NCBI GenBank assembly: GCA_030549775.1
Contig: CM060180.1
Coordinates: 31,625,090 to 31,689,089 of the forward strand
Direction: 5' to 3'
Source of the DNA: Tamarix chinensis
Lineage: Eukaryota > Streptophyta > Magnoliopsida > Caryophyllales > Tamaricaceae
DNA length: 64,000 nt
A model generated the notes under the pieces. That model did not search any database. It was not told the DNA's origin and saw only the letters and a list, made by a program, of their open reading frames with translations. Positions 1 to 14,129 of this stretch are shown here, in pieces. Made by a program: the position numbers and the translations under genes. Position 1 is the stretch's first letter. Each line of letters opens with the position of its first letter.

Positions 1-300
1 GCACCGCTGCCATGGTACGGATGGGGACAATAAAAACAATAATGATAATTCTAATGCTACCATCGCGAAGAACAATGAAAATTTTAGGTTCTATTTGATT
101 TTTAAAAAATAAAAATAAAAATAAAAAAATTTAAATATTTATTAAAAAAACAAATAGTTAGTTTTTTTATTTTATTATCTTATATAAACTAAATATAAAA
201 AATTATTTTTTCTTTATTTTATTTCTTTTCTTCAAAACTTTCTATGAACTAAATGGACCATTAGTGGACGTGGATATAAAGAAGCCTTTACTGTACTTAA
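1..300. other. AT-rich flank, nothing recognised
   Basis: This is AT-rich non-coding sequence with runs of A and T. I see no open frame, repeat or terminal structure that can be assigned. Confidence 0.5.
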
Positions 301-1440
301 AGAAAAGAAAAGAAAAGAAAATAGGCATTTATATATGATAAGGTGTCCGTCTAAGATCAAGATAGTCCAATCCCATTGAAGATGTTATTTTTGAGTGGAA
401 GCCTACAACATAATTGGGTCAACTAATGCAATGCCTTATATAAGCATGGATTAAAATGGGTCTTGAATATCATTTTGAGAAGTTTAATAAATACATGTGC
501 ATGTCACATGGGAAGGGATGTCTATGAGCTTCATTAGATTAGTCTTAGTGGCCCTTAATGGTCATTAGTTGATCTATTAATAAGTAAGTAGCTTATTAGA
601 AAATTAGTTAAGAATAATTAGAAGTTTAATCTTCTATGCTTTGTTTTTCTTCAGTGTGACGTGTTTCTTAGTGATATTTTATGTGATTTTTCTTTTTTGG
701 TTTTAGCTTATTTTATGTGTGGAAGATTAAACTTGAGGAGATAAAACTTAGTTACAAAAACCACCTATCATTCACTATTGATGATACATGAATGAATCAA
801 GTTTATTCTTCAACAACTATTGAATCTCTGTGTGGATTTCTTACTTGCTTATAAATGTTATGTGAGTTATAATCAAGTTATTCTCTATTTTGAAATTTTA
901 ATACTATGTGAATTAATTTAGAGATTGTTTATGTCTTCAAACAACACAAACATGTCCCCAACAATTCATCAAACCAATGCTAATTCCACATAAAATAACA
1001 ATAATCATTTTCATCTTTAACCTTCTAAAACCCTAATCCTAACCATTTTCATCATCATTAAATACACTCATTAATCTCATTTTTCTCTATCAAATCAAAC
1101 CCTAATCACACCATTCAACCCATTAATAAACCCTATCCATAATCCATTCACGATCAAACCAAACACTAACCCTAGTCCTTATTCACATCTTATCATCCAA
1201 ATTCTATGATAGTTTGGTTCGGTTTCTTGAATTTATTTCTCATATCATCTACTTTGGTATTGTACTTATAAAATGCATCAAAATTTGTATAAAAAGCCTT
1301 GGTTACAATATCCATATCACACGCCAAAAAGAAGTTGTAACAAAATTTCACTTATTTTTTTTTAATATTCAATAATTTCTACCAAGAATTCATCAATAAT
1401 TCAACAAGACTTTATCAATATTCAATCAAGAAGGTACTAA
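300..1440 (+). repeat. Probable LTR/leader of gypsy element 1
   Basis: Non-coding sequence directly upstream of a decayed gypsy gag. Positions about 770-1060 are clearly similar to 26110-26385, as expected if both belong to the two LTRs of one element. Shared landmarks include the tract around GAATCAAGTTTA and the tract ending TTCTAAAACCCTAAT. A possible primer-binding site, TTTGGTATTGTAC near 1250, shares only TGGTAT with the usual initiator-tRNA-Met site, so the LTR/leader boundary is uncertain. The exact outer end was not found. Confidence 0.45.
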
Positions 1441-4430
1441 GTTTGAATAACTTCATCGCGCATTTAAGGGAAGGCTATGTTTGGCATTATCGAGCCATAT
1501 TTGACGCAATTCACATGCAAATAAAGAGGAGGAAGACAAGTTTAAGGCATTGATGGCACAACTTTAACAACTTACCCATCAAAATATTGAACAAAATAGG
1601 AATCATCAATAATAATTGTCTAAGGTGCACTCTTTCAAGCCATATTGAAGCATGCAATCAATAAGGTGGACATGTAGGAAGAAGGGCACACACATACAAG
1701 GAGCATATGCACACCGCAACCAAATTGAAGAAGATGAAAAACATAGTGTAGATAAAAATTAGAGGCAAGGTTCAATTCCTAGAAGATACTACGATTATAG
1801 GGAGGAGGGCCTTCTATTTGATCTACCTAAGTTTAAAGGAAACATGGACCCTGTGGTCTAGTTGGAGTGGCAAAAATCTATGAAGGTAGTAGTTGATTAT
1901 AAGGAGCTTGATGATGGGAAGAGGCACAAGCCACCAACTTTGAAACTCAAGAAGTTTGCTAGAATTTGGTATGAGAATATTAAGAGGGCATGTGAGAGGG
2001 GATTTAATGAGAAGATTAGATAATGGGAGAAGTTGAAGAAGTATATGAATAGGAATTTTGTATCAAAGGAGTTTGAGCACGATAACTACATTAAGGTGAC
2101 AACACCCAAGCAAGGGTTTATGAGTGTATAGGAGCATGTTAGAGAATTTGAAAGGCTAGCATTGATATATAAATTTTAGGAGAAGGAACAAAGGCATGCA
2201 TCATTCCTTGGTGGTATTAACTTGAACATAAGGGAGAAGGTAGAATTTTGCTTATATGATACATGATAAGACTTAGTGAAGTTATTTGTTAAGTCTAAGA
2301 AAAAATTGAGCATGCTATGGTGACATCCCAACTGTCATCCTCAACAACTTACAAGTCTCAACCGAAATGTAAGTTCAAGATTTGACAAAAGGAGAAATGA
2401 GAGCCTAATAAAGAAGGGAAAATATAAGGTGGTTGAGAAGGCTAACAAGCCATGTTATAAGTGTAAAGTTTATGTTCACCTTGCAAATGATTGTCCCAAC
2501 TAAAAGGCCTTGACTTTGAGAGAGATTCAGGTTATAGGGTCATGAAAATATAATGCTTTTGAAGAATAAGATGAGGCAAATGATGGTGTAGAGAATGCAT
2601 GTGGAGAAAAAGGTTAAGAGTGATGCATTATGGAAAGAGTCTTACAAGTGTATCCATGATCTTTTTTAATTCAAAGAGACAATTTTTTTTTTTTAAGATC
2701 AAGTGTAAAGTAGGAAACAAACATGCAAAATCATTGTTGATAGTGACTCATTTACCAATGTTGAAAATGAAGATATGGTGAAGAATATTAGTTTGAAGAC
2801 TATAAAGCATCAAAGACCATATACCTTACAATGACTCAACAAGGATAAAGGTATAAGAGTCGTCAAACAAATCCTTCTTTCTTTTGGAAATTTGTAACTA
2901 TGTTGATGATATTTTATGCGACATATTACTAATGGAGGCATGCCATATCTTACTTGGGAGGCAATGAAAATATGATAGACTAGTCTCACATAATGGAGTT
3001 AGCAATGAATATATGGTGTGCAAGGGAAATTAAAGCCCATTGTTAAAGTAAGAATTGAATTCATTGAGGGAAAAAAGGAGCACAAATCCAAAAACCTCTT
3101 CCTTTAAGAGCGTGCCATGGTTGAATACATCAAAGAAAAAGGAGTTTGATATGCATTAATGGTGAAAGAATCAAGGGTAGACTTGAAGCACAAATTTGAG
3201 ACGATAAGACCTTTTAGAGGAGTTTAGTGATGTGTTTCCTTTAGATCTACCACTCAGGTTACCATCTTTGAGAGGCATTGAGCATGCCATTGACTTTAAG
3301 CCATGATTTTTTCTTCCAAACAAAGCAACCTATAGATGCAATCCAAAAGAGTCCAAGGAACTTCAAAAGTAAATAAGAGATTTGGGATAAAGGTTATGTG
3401 AGGAGATCATGAGTCCTTGTTGTGTTCCACATTTTCTACTATATGAAAAGGATGGTGCATTGATTAAAGAGTGGTTAACAACATCACCGTCAAATAAAAA
3501 TTCCTTATACCAGGACTTGATTATATGTTAGATAAGTTATATGGGGCAAGGGTCTTCTATAAAATTGATTTTATGAGAGAATTAGAGAGGGGGATGAGTG
3601 GAAGACAACTTTCAAGACTAAGTATAGTCTATATGAATGGTTGGTAATACCATTTAGGTCATGTAATGTACCTAGTTCCTTTATCAGATTGATGAATGAG
3701 GTGTTAAGACCATTCTTAGGTATTTTGTGTTGGTGTTGGCTTATAGCAAGACTTAATTTGATCATCTTACTCTCTTGAGGGGATTTCTTGAAAACTAAAG
3801 GAGGTGTGAAGCTTTATGGGAAGCTAAAGAAGTGTGGTTTTATGATGGAAAGTGTGGTAATCATTAGCTATATTATGAGTGGATATGGGGTAAGAGTTGA
3901 TCCATCTAAAGTAGAGATAACTCAAACTTGGCTATAACCTATTAATGTGCATGAAGTTAGAAATTTTCATGTTTGGCATCATTATATAGAAGGTTCATCA
4001 TGAACTTATCAATAATTTTATCTCATATTACACAACTTATGAATGAATGAGAGTTTAGTGGTGAAGTAGCTACAAAGGCATTTGAAGATTTAAAGACAAA
4101 GATTTCTAATGCACTGGTGTTATCCTTGCCTAAATTTGATTAATTATTTAAAGTAACTTGTGGTGCCAGTAGTGTAGGAATTGGGGGTGTTCTTTCATAA
4201 GAGAATAGGCATATTACATTATTTAGTGAAAATTTGAATGGTACAAGATTCAATTAATCAATTTATGATAAAGAGTTCTATACTATCATAATGTGCTTTT
4301 AGAATTAAAGTCACTACTTGAGGCCAAAACCATTTGTTCTTCATTTTAATAATAAGAGTTTGAGATACTTGCATTGACAAAAGAAAATGAATTCGATATA
4401 TACCAAGTGGGTAAGTTTTTTGCAATCCTT
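1440..4430 (+). pseudogene. Decayed Ty3/gypsy polyprotein (gypsy element 1)
   Basis: Remains of a gag-pol polyprotein with many stops and frameshifts. Capsid-type gag is readable at about 1840-2290 (segments such as KKFARIWYENIK and EHVREFERLALIY). A CCHC zinc knuckle is at 2453-2494 (CYKCKVYVHLANDC). Reverse-transcriptase residues run from about 3190 to 3780 (EFSDVFPLDLP, CCVPHFLLYEKDGA). RNase H residues lie at about 4080-4430 (KAFEDLKTKISNALVLSLP, YDKEFYTI). Integrase is missing: similarity stops near 4435, where an unrelated C-rich LTR segment begins. In this family the protein packages, copies and integrates the element RNA; this copy cannot be functional. Confidence 0.8.
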
Positions 4431-4435
4431 TATAT

Positions 4436-4876
4436 TCGGTTGTTGCTTCCGCCCACTCCGGCCACCAAAACCTTCGCCCTCTACACAACTGAGCCACCCT
4501 CCTTCCTTGCCTTGCCCTACACGAGCCACCCCGGCCGTGCAAATTCCCCCTCCAGAATAACCCACTTCGACTCTGCACCGCCCCTCGTGCCACCGTCTAC
4601 CACTGATTCTGCCACCCATAACACCACCTCTACCCCCCAAAACAACCAGGGGACCTTACTCTACCTCCCCACACCTCCATCTCCCCCCCACTTCCCTCTC
4701 CCCTAGCCTCTACACCCATCTCTCCACCTCTCCTCCTCCTCCGCCGCGCCTCCGCCGGCTCTACCACCAAGCCTAGGTGGTATTCCAACCCTTAAACCTT
4801 TTTTTATAAGAGTGTTAATGATTTTTAATATTAATAGTATTATTATTAACTATTATTATTAGTATTATTATTATTA

Positions 4877-4913
<37 letters not shown>

Positions 4914-5101
4914 CATTATGTTATAACTCTTATTCCAGAAAGATTTCTAATTAATTGTATTATTATTTAAAATACTATAACTTTATTATTATTATTATTA
5001 TCCTTATTATTACTACTACTAGTATTATCATTATTTTATTACTAATAATATTAATACTAACTTTGGTCATTATAGTACTATTACCCCCTTTTCATGCTTA
5101 A

Positions 5102-5140
<39 letters not shown>

Positions 5141-8012
5141 CATCATCATCATCATCATCATCATTATTATTATTATTATTATTGTTATTATTAATATTAT
5201 CATTACCACTATTATTATTATTATTATTATTATTATCATTTCTAGCATTATTATTATTATTACTATTACTACTACTACTACTACTATTATTATTATTATG
5301 CTATTACACTTGGCCATATTATCACCAAGGCTACTACTATTATAATTTCTAGAGCCTTATTAGCATTATTCTAAAGATTGAAACTATTATCACTGTTACT
5401 ACTACTATTATTATTATTAGTATCATTATTATTATTACTACTACTAACGTTATTAATATAAGTATCATTATGGCCATTACTTTTATATTATTTTCATCAC
5501 TATTATTATTATTATTACTAGAATTTGGGGTCGATATTAGTATCGTTATAAAAACTAACAATAATATTATTAGTAGTAGTAATATTGAAACCATTACTTT
5601 AATACTATGAATATTACTAAGACTTACTTTGGTTAGTCATGGCATGATTAATTATTTTGAGAATAATAACCCTACTTTTAATTATAAAACTACTATTGTC
5701 ATTAGTACCTTAATAGTAGGCCATAATAAGGGTAAGATAGGAAATTATAGTAATTTTGGTAAGAGGGATATTAACCCATAGTATTTCCCTCTTATAGGTG
5801 AATCAAGTCAAAACCCTAAGGAGGCGTAGGAGCGTGCTCCAAGCCCCGCGACGTTTTAGGTAAGGGTGTAGGTAAGGCCGTATGTGTGCTATGTGTCTTA
5901 CATGCCTTGGATATCCCGGATAATTATATGTCATGTACTATATGCTATTATCTTAACTGTTTTATGTGTAGCACGGCTTGGAACAGAGGTATGTTCATGT
6001 GCTCTCTTTTGGTGTGTGCCACTATGGATATGCTACTACAAGTTGTGACGTGATGTGATGTGGCCCCTTAGGATATGCATGCTAGGGTATTTGATGTGGT
6101 GATGTAGGATGGAGGCATGAAAAAGAAAAATGGGAAAGTAAGATAACCAAGGGGAGGTAAGTTGGCTAACGTAGGTAAGAATGACCTAAATAACCCATGA
6201 TCCATGAGATAAAAGGAGGGATTTAAATAAAATGAAAGAGTGGGAGAAACTAGGGTTTGCATGAGAAATTTAGGGTTTGGCATGATAAATATCGAGGGTT
6301 TTGCATGGGGTGGTTAGAGTCTACATGGGGACAAACCTTACGTATGGAAAGTTGTCTTGGGGCGTGAGGAAGGTAATAGAAGCATCATTTGGGTGACTGA
6401 GGGCTTCGGGTAAAAAATAGTATGTGGGACAGTATAAGGGTGCATAGGAGACCAGGCTAGGGTTTGGGAAGAAACCCTAATTTGATAAGGCGGAAAAAGA
6501 AAAAGGAAATAAAAATATATAAATAAGTAAATAAATAAATAAATAATAAATGAGGATGAGTGAGGTATGAAGGGAGAGTTGAGTCTGAGAGTCGTGATGT
6601 GTGGGGTGTTAATATAGTTTGGGTTGTGTGAGGCAAGAGGATGGGTCACACAGGCCCAAACTAGGTTTTATGGAGAAAACCCTAGGGTAAGGCGTTGAGT
6701 GGACTTTGAGGATATAAGGTGTGGGCCTCGACCCCCACACTTAGGAGTTGGGCTCCCGGTGTAAATAAGTGGATTACGGAAAGGATATCGGGGCGAGTTT
6801 GGAGGTAGAGGTATCAAGATATGGGTCGGGCTCTCTTAGGAGGATAAGTGTAGTGGGAGTTAGCCCTTCATATCTAGGACGAAATCTGTCGAATAAGATA
6901 TGGTAAAACACTAATCATGTAAAGTGGAAGATTATTGAGCCGGGCCCAGACCGATCCACCGGCATAATAGTGGCTAGGTGTCGGGGTGCCCTAGAGACCG
7001 ATCCACCGGCATATAATAATGGTTAGGTGTGTTCTGCCCTATAAGTGATCGATCCACCGGTTATAATAGTGGGGATCCCGAGCTCAATAAACCAAACCCT
7101 AAATTTGTTAAGACATGTAAAAGATACTAAGTACATACAGTGGGACACCATGAGAGTCGGAGCCAGACCAATCCACTGGCATAATAGTGGCAAGGAGCAT
7201 TTTCCCTGGAGACCAATCCATGGGCATATAATAGTGGTTAGGTGCGTTTTGCCCTGTAAGTGACCAATCCACCGACTATAATAGTAGGGTTCCCGTACTC
7301 TCATGGATTGATAAAAATTATGGTGTGAAATGAGTACTATTTAGAGAATAAATAATTAATTTATTCGGACCACTATTGGCCTTTATTTACCTAAGAGATT
7401 GTATGATATTATGTTGTTGTGATTGTGTTATGTGCTCTTATGTGTTGGCCTTAGTGCACGGTTACCTTACTTAGTACGTAGTGTACTGACCACCGGTTTT
7501 ATAGGTGCTGCCCATTCCCCTGAGCAGAAGGCCCTTCTGACTTGGTGCAGGTCGGTGATTGTATCTTCGATGCCTACAATACGTACGAGGCATTAGGTGG
7601 GGTCGAGAGTTGAGTCTGGACCTAGCTTGAGGGGTCAAGAGTGACATGGCCAGAGTCTATCATCCATTTTTTCTTTCCTGTATCGTTATATTTTGTTTTA
7701 TTTTGTTGTATGATGTTTTTTGTTGTTTGGTACTTTAAAACTATACTTTTGGATTGTACCTTTTGATTACCGCACTCTGATTTCCTGTACGGTTAACGAC
7801 TCATTTATTTTATGAATGCTCGTTTTAATTATCGACTTGTGTTTGATGTCTATCCCAATCAGCCTTAGCACTTGGTACTGGAACAATAGAAGTGAACCAG
7901 TCTGGTACTAAGTGTGATGGTAATATCCCCGTAATTTACATTTTATCATTTCGCTTCGGCTAAACCTTTTTATTAAACGAATTTTTTCAGTTGTAAATTT
8001 TGGAGTATTACA
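4436..8012 (+). mobile_element. 5'-truncated giant LTR (copy A)
   Basis: This segment runs parallel to the complete LTR at 17637-22943. In order it has a C/T-rich transcribed-leader-like block (4440-4790), a (TTA)n block (4800-5640), the landmark GGAGCGTGCTCC followed by a GGTAAGG site (near 5830-5865), a region rich in AAACCCTA/TAGGGTTT motifs, several copies of a GATCCACCGG-centred repeat (6950-7290), and the 3' end AAATTTTGGAGTATTACA at 7995-8012. Its 5' part is missing and it abuts the gypsy element 1 RNase H remnant. It ends against an inverted relative at 8013. It carries no protein-coding gene; the short frames are low-complexity. Confidence 0.65.
4803..5640. repeat. (TTA/TTG/TCA/CTA)n microsatellite block
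   Basis: About 800 bp of imperfect trinucleotide repeats, mostly TTA with TCA and CTA stretches, inside LTR copy A. The equivalent place in the complete LTR (19350-19760) has the same kind of repeat. Apparent poly-isoleucine or poly-leucine frames here are artefacts of the repeat. Confidence 0.9.
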
Positions 8013-10556
8013 CCGACTCCCATGGTCTTCCACTATAAGTGATTAGTATTTTCCCATAACTTATTCACAACCAAATTAAATTTATTGAGCTCGGGACCCC
8101 CACTATTATAGCTGGTGGATCGGAATACAAATATACATAATCCAGGACAACACTCCTAGGCTACTATTATATCTAGTGGATCGATACTCATAAACATCAT
8201 CCAGGGCAAAACGCTCCTAGGCCACTATTATATCCGGTAGATTGGTATTCATAATATAATTCAACTGGCATCAGCTTATTAATTTTTCACTTTCACAATT
8301 GGTGTTTTCCCTTTTTAATCATCATAATTTATTTTCCTCGATAGGGAGATCAAAATCTCAGGACATAAAGGTACATCGGTCGCACTGGTGCATATGAGCT
8401 ACTCGGTACCCTTCAACTATCAACCCAGGGACACAAAGGAACCCTTGTCGTACAGGTGCATAAAGCTAATTCAGTACCCTACCGAGAAAGACACATAATC
8501 CATAAGTATGCATACCCCCTAAATAGGTCTGTAGAGCTAAATAGAGTAAGATATAGGGTCTGGTTAGGGCACAAAGGCATGCTAGCAAATACCTGAATAG
8601 CCGTGAGCTAAACCACGTCTTTAGGGTAGCGACCCCTAAAGAATCACCATTCCTGATCTGGAGGTCTTTCACTTTAAGTATTAGTGTCTTAATTAAGGTG
8701 ATCACAAAAGCACAACAATCAGATTCTTATTCACTTTTAATCGTTCTGATATCGTTAGATATTTCTTATTCAAACGGTTATTTAAGGTAACACAGAGGAA
8801 TCATTAAGGCTATCATAATTTCATCCAATTATGATTTAGGAACTATTCTCGTGATACTTACTAATTGTCAAATACTCTTATCTTGCTGTTTAGTGTTACT
8901 TAAGTCATATTACGAAGTTCCACTATCACAACGACATGTTAGATATAAATTACACATTTACCCCTTACTTATATAATTGCTAAGTCATCCATTCCTTACT
9001 TAACAAATTACCATATTACCCTCCTTGTTGCGTATTTACCAAATTACCCCTTACTCGATTTAGTTTACCAAGTTATCTTCCATACTTATTAGGTCATCAA
9101 CTACCCTTTATAATTGTTACACTTATAATATTTTTCATTTAGTTGGTTAGATTACTACTTTGCCCTTCTTCTTTTATTATAATTAACAAATTGCCCTTTA
9201 GTTGGTCAAATTATCAAATTACCCTTCTTCATTATCATAATTACTAAATTACCCTCTAGTTGGTTAAATTACCAAATTACCCTTCTCCATTATCATAATT
9301 ACCATTTTATCCTTTAAATGGTTAAATTACCAAATTGCCCTTCTCTATTATCATAATTACCAAATTACCTTTCTCCATTATCAAAATTACCAAATTACCC
9401 TTCTCCATTATTATAATTACCAAACTACCCTTTTCCAAAATTATCATCTTCCCCTTTCACTTACAAATTACCATTTTATCCTTTTACCTACAAAATTACC
9501 ATTTTGCCCTTTGCATACAAAATTACCATTTTTCCCTTTTCACTTACAAATTACCATTTTACCCTTTACATACAAAATTACCATCTTACCCTTTTATTTA
9601 CAAAATTACCATTTTGCCCTTTACTTCCAAAATCACCATTTTGCCATTTGCTTCCAAAATTACCATTTTACCCTTCACATACAAAATTACCATTTTACCC
9701 CTTACATCCAAAATTACCATATTACCCATTTACTTCCAAAATTACCAATTTACCCTTTTCATTTACAGATTACCATTTTACCCTTTACTTACAAAATTAC
9801 TATTTTACCCTTTACCTCTAAAATTACCATTTTACCCCTTATTACACTACTTATATTAAATTATTACCACTGCATGAAATATTAATATTAATACCTCATT
9901 CTCATTATCCAACTCCACAACTATTATATTTAATATAATACTCATTAGCACCCCCACATATTAGGCCACATTCTTGCACAAGACATGTTACTAAAATACC
10001 CCTAGGGCTCACAATAATATTAGCCATGCATTAATGATCACGACAACATAATATAGCATAGATAAATACTTAACATATTTTTGAATAACACTTCTTCTTC
10101 CTTAGGCATTTCTTCCATACATGGCATATAAACTAGCATGCTTTCCTTTTTTATCAATCAATACAAGGAACTACATATATTATATTGAACAACATATATC
10201 AAGCATATTAACATATTAAAAAGCCTAATGTGCTAACATACGTTTATTTATGCGTTTAAGTGAGGTTTAACGATCACCTTAATTCCCACAAAAAGGAACC
10301 TTACCAGTATTCCGGTTAAATATTTAAGCTGTGATTAACAAAACCAATACCTAAAAATAATATCAATATCTATTATATTAGAAATAAGAAAACCAAAATT
10401 ATAAGACTTTATAACACTTAATTAATGAAATACTTAACTTAAATATTATTATAACGTAAAATTTATTAAACAAATATACCAAAGTATGCAACAACTCATA
10501 CTACTTATGCAGCATGAGCTGCATGCAAAGCAAGAGGGGGAGGGGTCAAAAATGGC
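8013..10556 (-). mobile_element. Giant LTR of diverged subfamily (copy A'), left part
   Basis: Begins at 8013 with CCGACTCCCATGGT, the reverse complement of the segment that follows the GATCCACCGG repeats in copies A and B. More inverted repeats of the same motif follow to about 8250. The rest is not collinear with copy B. It includes a 26-bp-type minisatellite at about 9100-9850 and AT-rich sequence with no gene. It is interrupted at 10557 by a CACTA element and continues at 15909. Confidence 0.5.
9100..9850. repeat. Minisatellite of AAATTACCATTTTACCC-type units
   Basis: About 750 bp of degenerate tandem units of roughly 24-28 bp built on AAATTACCATTTTACCC, with the variant ACCAAATTACCCTTCTCC on the left. 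All three forward frames stay open for over 100 codons, giving repetitive FPFY/ITILP-type peptides. This reflects composition rather than a gene. Confidence 0.85.
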
Positions 10557-10659
10557 CACTACAGAAAACTAGGGTCTTAATGACCAACAAATTTCGTCGT
10601 TAATGGCCAAAATTTGGTCGCTAATATCAATAACGACCAAATAAATTGTTGGTCGTTAT

Positions 10660-10865
10660 TGTTCCCTCGCTAATGGCTTTAATGACCAATCGAAATTTTT
10701 TTATCGTTAAAGCAATAACGACGACATATAATGTTGGTCATTAAAGCAATAGTGATGGCTTATAATGTTGGTCGCTATAAGCAATAACGACGGCTTATAA
10801 TGTTGGTCGCTATAAGCAATAACGACAGCATATAATGTTGGTCGTTATAAACAATAACGACAAAA
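10660..10865. repeat. CACTA subterminal tandem repeat
   Basis: Four to five copies of a unit of about 38 bp containing AGCAATAACGACGGC and TATAATGTTGGTCG. Subterminal repeats of this kind bind the TNPA-type protein in characterised CACTA elements; that role is inferred here from position. Confidence 0.75.
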
Positions 10866-13800
10866 AAAATATATCATCATAAATAATATTGGCAATCAAC
10901 TATTTTTTTTTGTAATTAAATAAATAAATAATCATCACACCAATAACAACTAATTTTTCCTTTGCTACTAAAATTCATTTATTATTAGCGACATAATTTA
11001 TTAGTCACAAATGCCATAATTATATATTCAAGAATATAATTGGCATTTCAACATTTTTCTCAAACCTTCACCTGTATATATATATCTCCATTACAATCTT
11101 CTTAAATCTTGTACCTGTATCCATATATATCCCCTTTTAACACATGGATATAATTTTCTAAATACCTGCCTACAAACATTCAACTAAATATTCATACAAA
11201 TTGTTTGTATTAAATGTCTGGTACAACAAAATATTTGATCAAATTTAAATATATTACAAAAGAACTTCAGGATATCATTGTATTACACAAATATCATGAT
11301 AAGCAGCCACCTAAAAATTAATTTTTCTATTCACCGAACCTAATAAACTTAGTCAGCTTGTCAAAATGAGTTAGATCTGCAACAATAGAAATATAAAAAT
11401 AATAATTAATATAAGTATCAAATAAACAATGACATATCATATTAAAAGAAAAAATATCACACCAAACAATAAAGGTGAGCCATTTCGCTTGCATTTTTCA
11501 TTGGTAAAATTGTCATATATCATTTTATAGTGCTGATATGATGATGTGTTTATATATCTTCATGGTTGCAAGTGTTATAGGAAAACTTGTGGCTATAAAA
11601 CTCTTCAAAGCCAAGAAATGAGTTATTTGTTAACAAAGTTAATCAATCTTACATTGCAAGAAGTAATACATGTACAGGTATATTAATGAATTGATTATTT
11701 AATTTAATTTTGTCCAATTGATTAAAAAGTTTAGATTGATATCCTATATTCACAAAGTTGTTTTTTCCTATTACACATACTAGAATATGGGTTCTTCTAT
11801 CTAAGGTCGATAAGATCAAACTAGATAGTATAAAGCTAATGCTTTCTTTTGATAAGAAGTATATTTTTTAGTGATTTCTTCCAACAGTAATTAGAGTTTT
11901 CATATAAATTTATTTTTTAAATTCATCCCATTAGACCAATTAGCTACTATTATGTTATGAAACTGACTTTAGAAGTCAAAGGATTAGAAGGCCAAAACGA
12001 CATTGATGGACAATTTTTCAGTAATTGGTTCATCAATGAAACAGAAGCCATTGTTTAGGAAATCTAGTGGATGTTCAATAAGGGTCTTTGAGTTAAGAAT
12101 GATTAGTATCGTCTTTTTATTTAGTTTATCTTGGTCTAGTATTTCAGGTTTGGTGTAAATGTGAACAATTACTTGGATTTATGGATATTTAATTTATAAT
12201 TTAATAATTGTAAATACAAATTTTATTGTATTTATACTTTATATAAAATACAAGATTTATGTGACAAAATACTATATTTATACATGATGAATATTGGGAT
12301 TTAATTTTCTACTAAGCCCAACTAACCAAGGTACCTGAGTAACCCAAGCATCAAACTTAGGAAAATTTTAAACCTAAAAGAGCTTTGCCATTTTCAACCA
12401 AACTACTTGATGCAAACCTCCCCGGCGCACATTCAAGCCTTATACTTCTCCCCCTTCTTCCATTGTCTTTAATTGTGATGCTCTTACCTCTACAACTCCG
12501 CCTCCTGCTCCATGACACTTTTTTTTGTATAATGTCGCAATATCACCTTTGCTTCCTCTTTATTTTGTATTTATTGAGTAATCTGGTCCAGTTTATTAAA
12601 TCTAGTCAATTTGGCCATTTATGTTCTTAACTGGTTTGAAGTTGCTAACCAGACCAGTGAAATGACTAGTTCACCAGTTTCTGGGTTGAACTGGCCGATC
12701 CAGTCCGGTTTTTACAACTGGGTTCCCAGTTTCCACTTAGAGTTGTAAGGTAGTCAAGGTAAAGAGCTTGATTACATTCTGGCGACCATCCATGGGTTCA
12801 TGGAATTTATTCAAGCAATGCTTGAAAAATAAGGGATCTATTGTCTTGTAGGCCTAATATTTCTTACTATATTTAAGCAGGCAACTACCTCGACCTTTTA
12901 TTGTTTGATGTTTTTTTTGGGGCTTAAATAAGCCTATCCATATTAACTACCTCGACCTAGTGAGAATACTTAGACTGTTGGGCGCTCTTTATTAGGTCCC
13001 AGTTGTTGGGAATAGGATGACAGTCTTGATTTCTACAAGAGAGCTTCTCACAGAAGATGCGCAATTGTGCTACATAACATCCATGCTATATATCTTCTAA
13101 TAGAAAGTTAGTTGTTTAAGACAGGCAATAAAATTGAGGTTACGGTTGTGGCGTTGTTGCATCGAGGTGTTGTGTAGGATATTTAAACGGTGTGGTTGTT
13201 GTGAGTTTTTTATTTTATTTTATTTTAATAGATTATTTTTCACAACAAATATCTTTAAATATGGCGATATATATGTGATATTTTTTTTGTCATATATCGT
13301 CAAGATATCATATGAGTAGGGTCAAAATCTGTGATGTGTTGGCATGCTTTTTTAAATTTTTATTTTTCACAACAAATATCAGTAAATATCAGCAACATAT
13401 GTGTGCATTTTTTCTCTTTACGTATTGTCAAGATATTGTATCAACAGGTTCAAAATTTTGAGACGTGTCAGCCTATGATGATTAGTAAATATCTTGGTCT
13501 TTTGAGACGTCTTTTTATAGTAGTTTTTTCGATTTCATTAGTTAATGTTTTTTGGTATATGATGATTAGTTAAGTTATTTTTATATTTGATATCTTTAAT
13601 ACTTTGTGCTATATAGTGATAGTTTTGACGTGTTTTACCTCTGGTGAAAAAAACATGCTTTGATTACATTTTGTCAAGAAAAGAAATTATCACTATGTTA
13701 TTTTTATCACTGCTTTGTAGTCATTAAAATTTTTATTGTAGTTTAATTTCTTTTAATTAGTTAGTTTTTAGTTGTAATTAATTTTTCGGTATATATATAT

Positions 13801-14129
13801 TGCATCATAGATGTTGGTTAATTTTGCTTATGTGATCCTTAGGATTATATTATACAATAGTATTGTTGTTATATGCTTAGGGCTCATAACAAGGGTAATC
13901 CATCAAGGATGCTCCACATATACAAAAATTAAGGAAGGTTCAACTGAGAATACATACTAATGAAGAAGAGACCATCAAGAGTAACCAAAAGGATGGGGGT
14001 TACTATCCCTTTAAAATAAATGTATTCCCTACCAGAAATGCAGTAAGTTTTATAGTGTCAGTAGAAACACAAGAGGACCCCAAATAAGATAAAAACAAGG
14101 TTTAAGAAGACATCAAGTGAAAAGAGAAG

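Noticed and set aside
4258..4706. GC-rich frames of about 100-111 codons on both strands
   Set aside because: They lie in the C/T-rich leader block of an LTR, are open on both strands and overlap the end of the gypsy remnant. No domain is visible.
5081..5594. Frames encoding poly-isoleucine or poly-leucine peptides on both strands
   Set aside because: They are translations of (TTA/TCA/CTA)n microsatellites and have no gene-like composition or context.
6940..8250. Regularly spaced short repeats considered as a CRISPR-like array
   Set aside because: The repeats are degenerate, spacers recur between LTR copies, and the context is a eukaryotic retroelement.
9335..9885. Overlapping plus-strand frames of 105-174 codons
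   Set aside because: All three frames are open because the minisatellite unit lacks stops; the peptides are repeats of the unit, not a protein.
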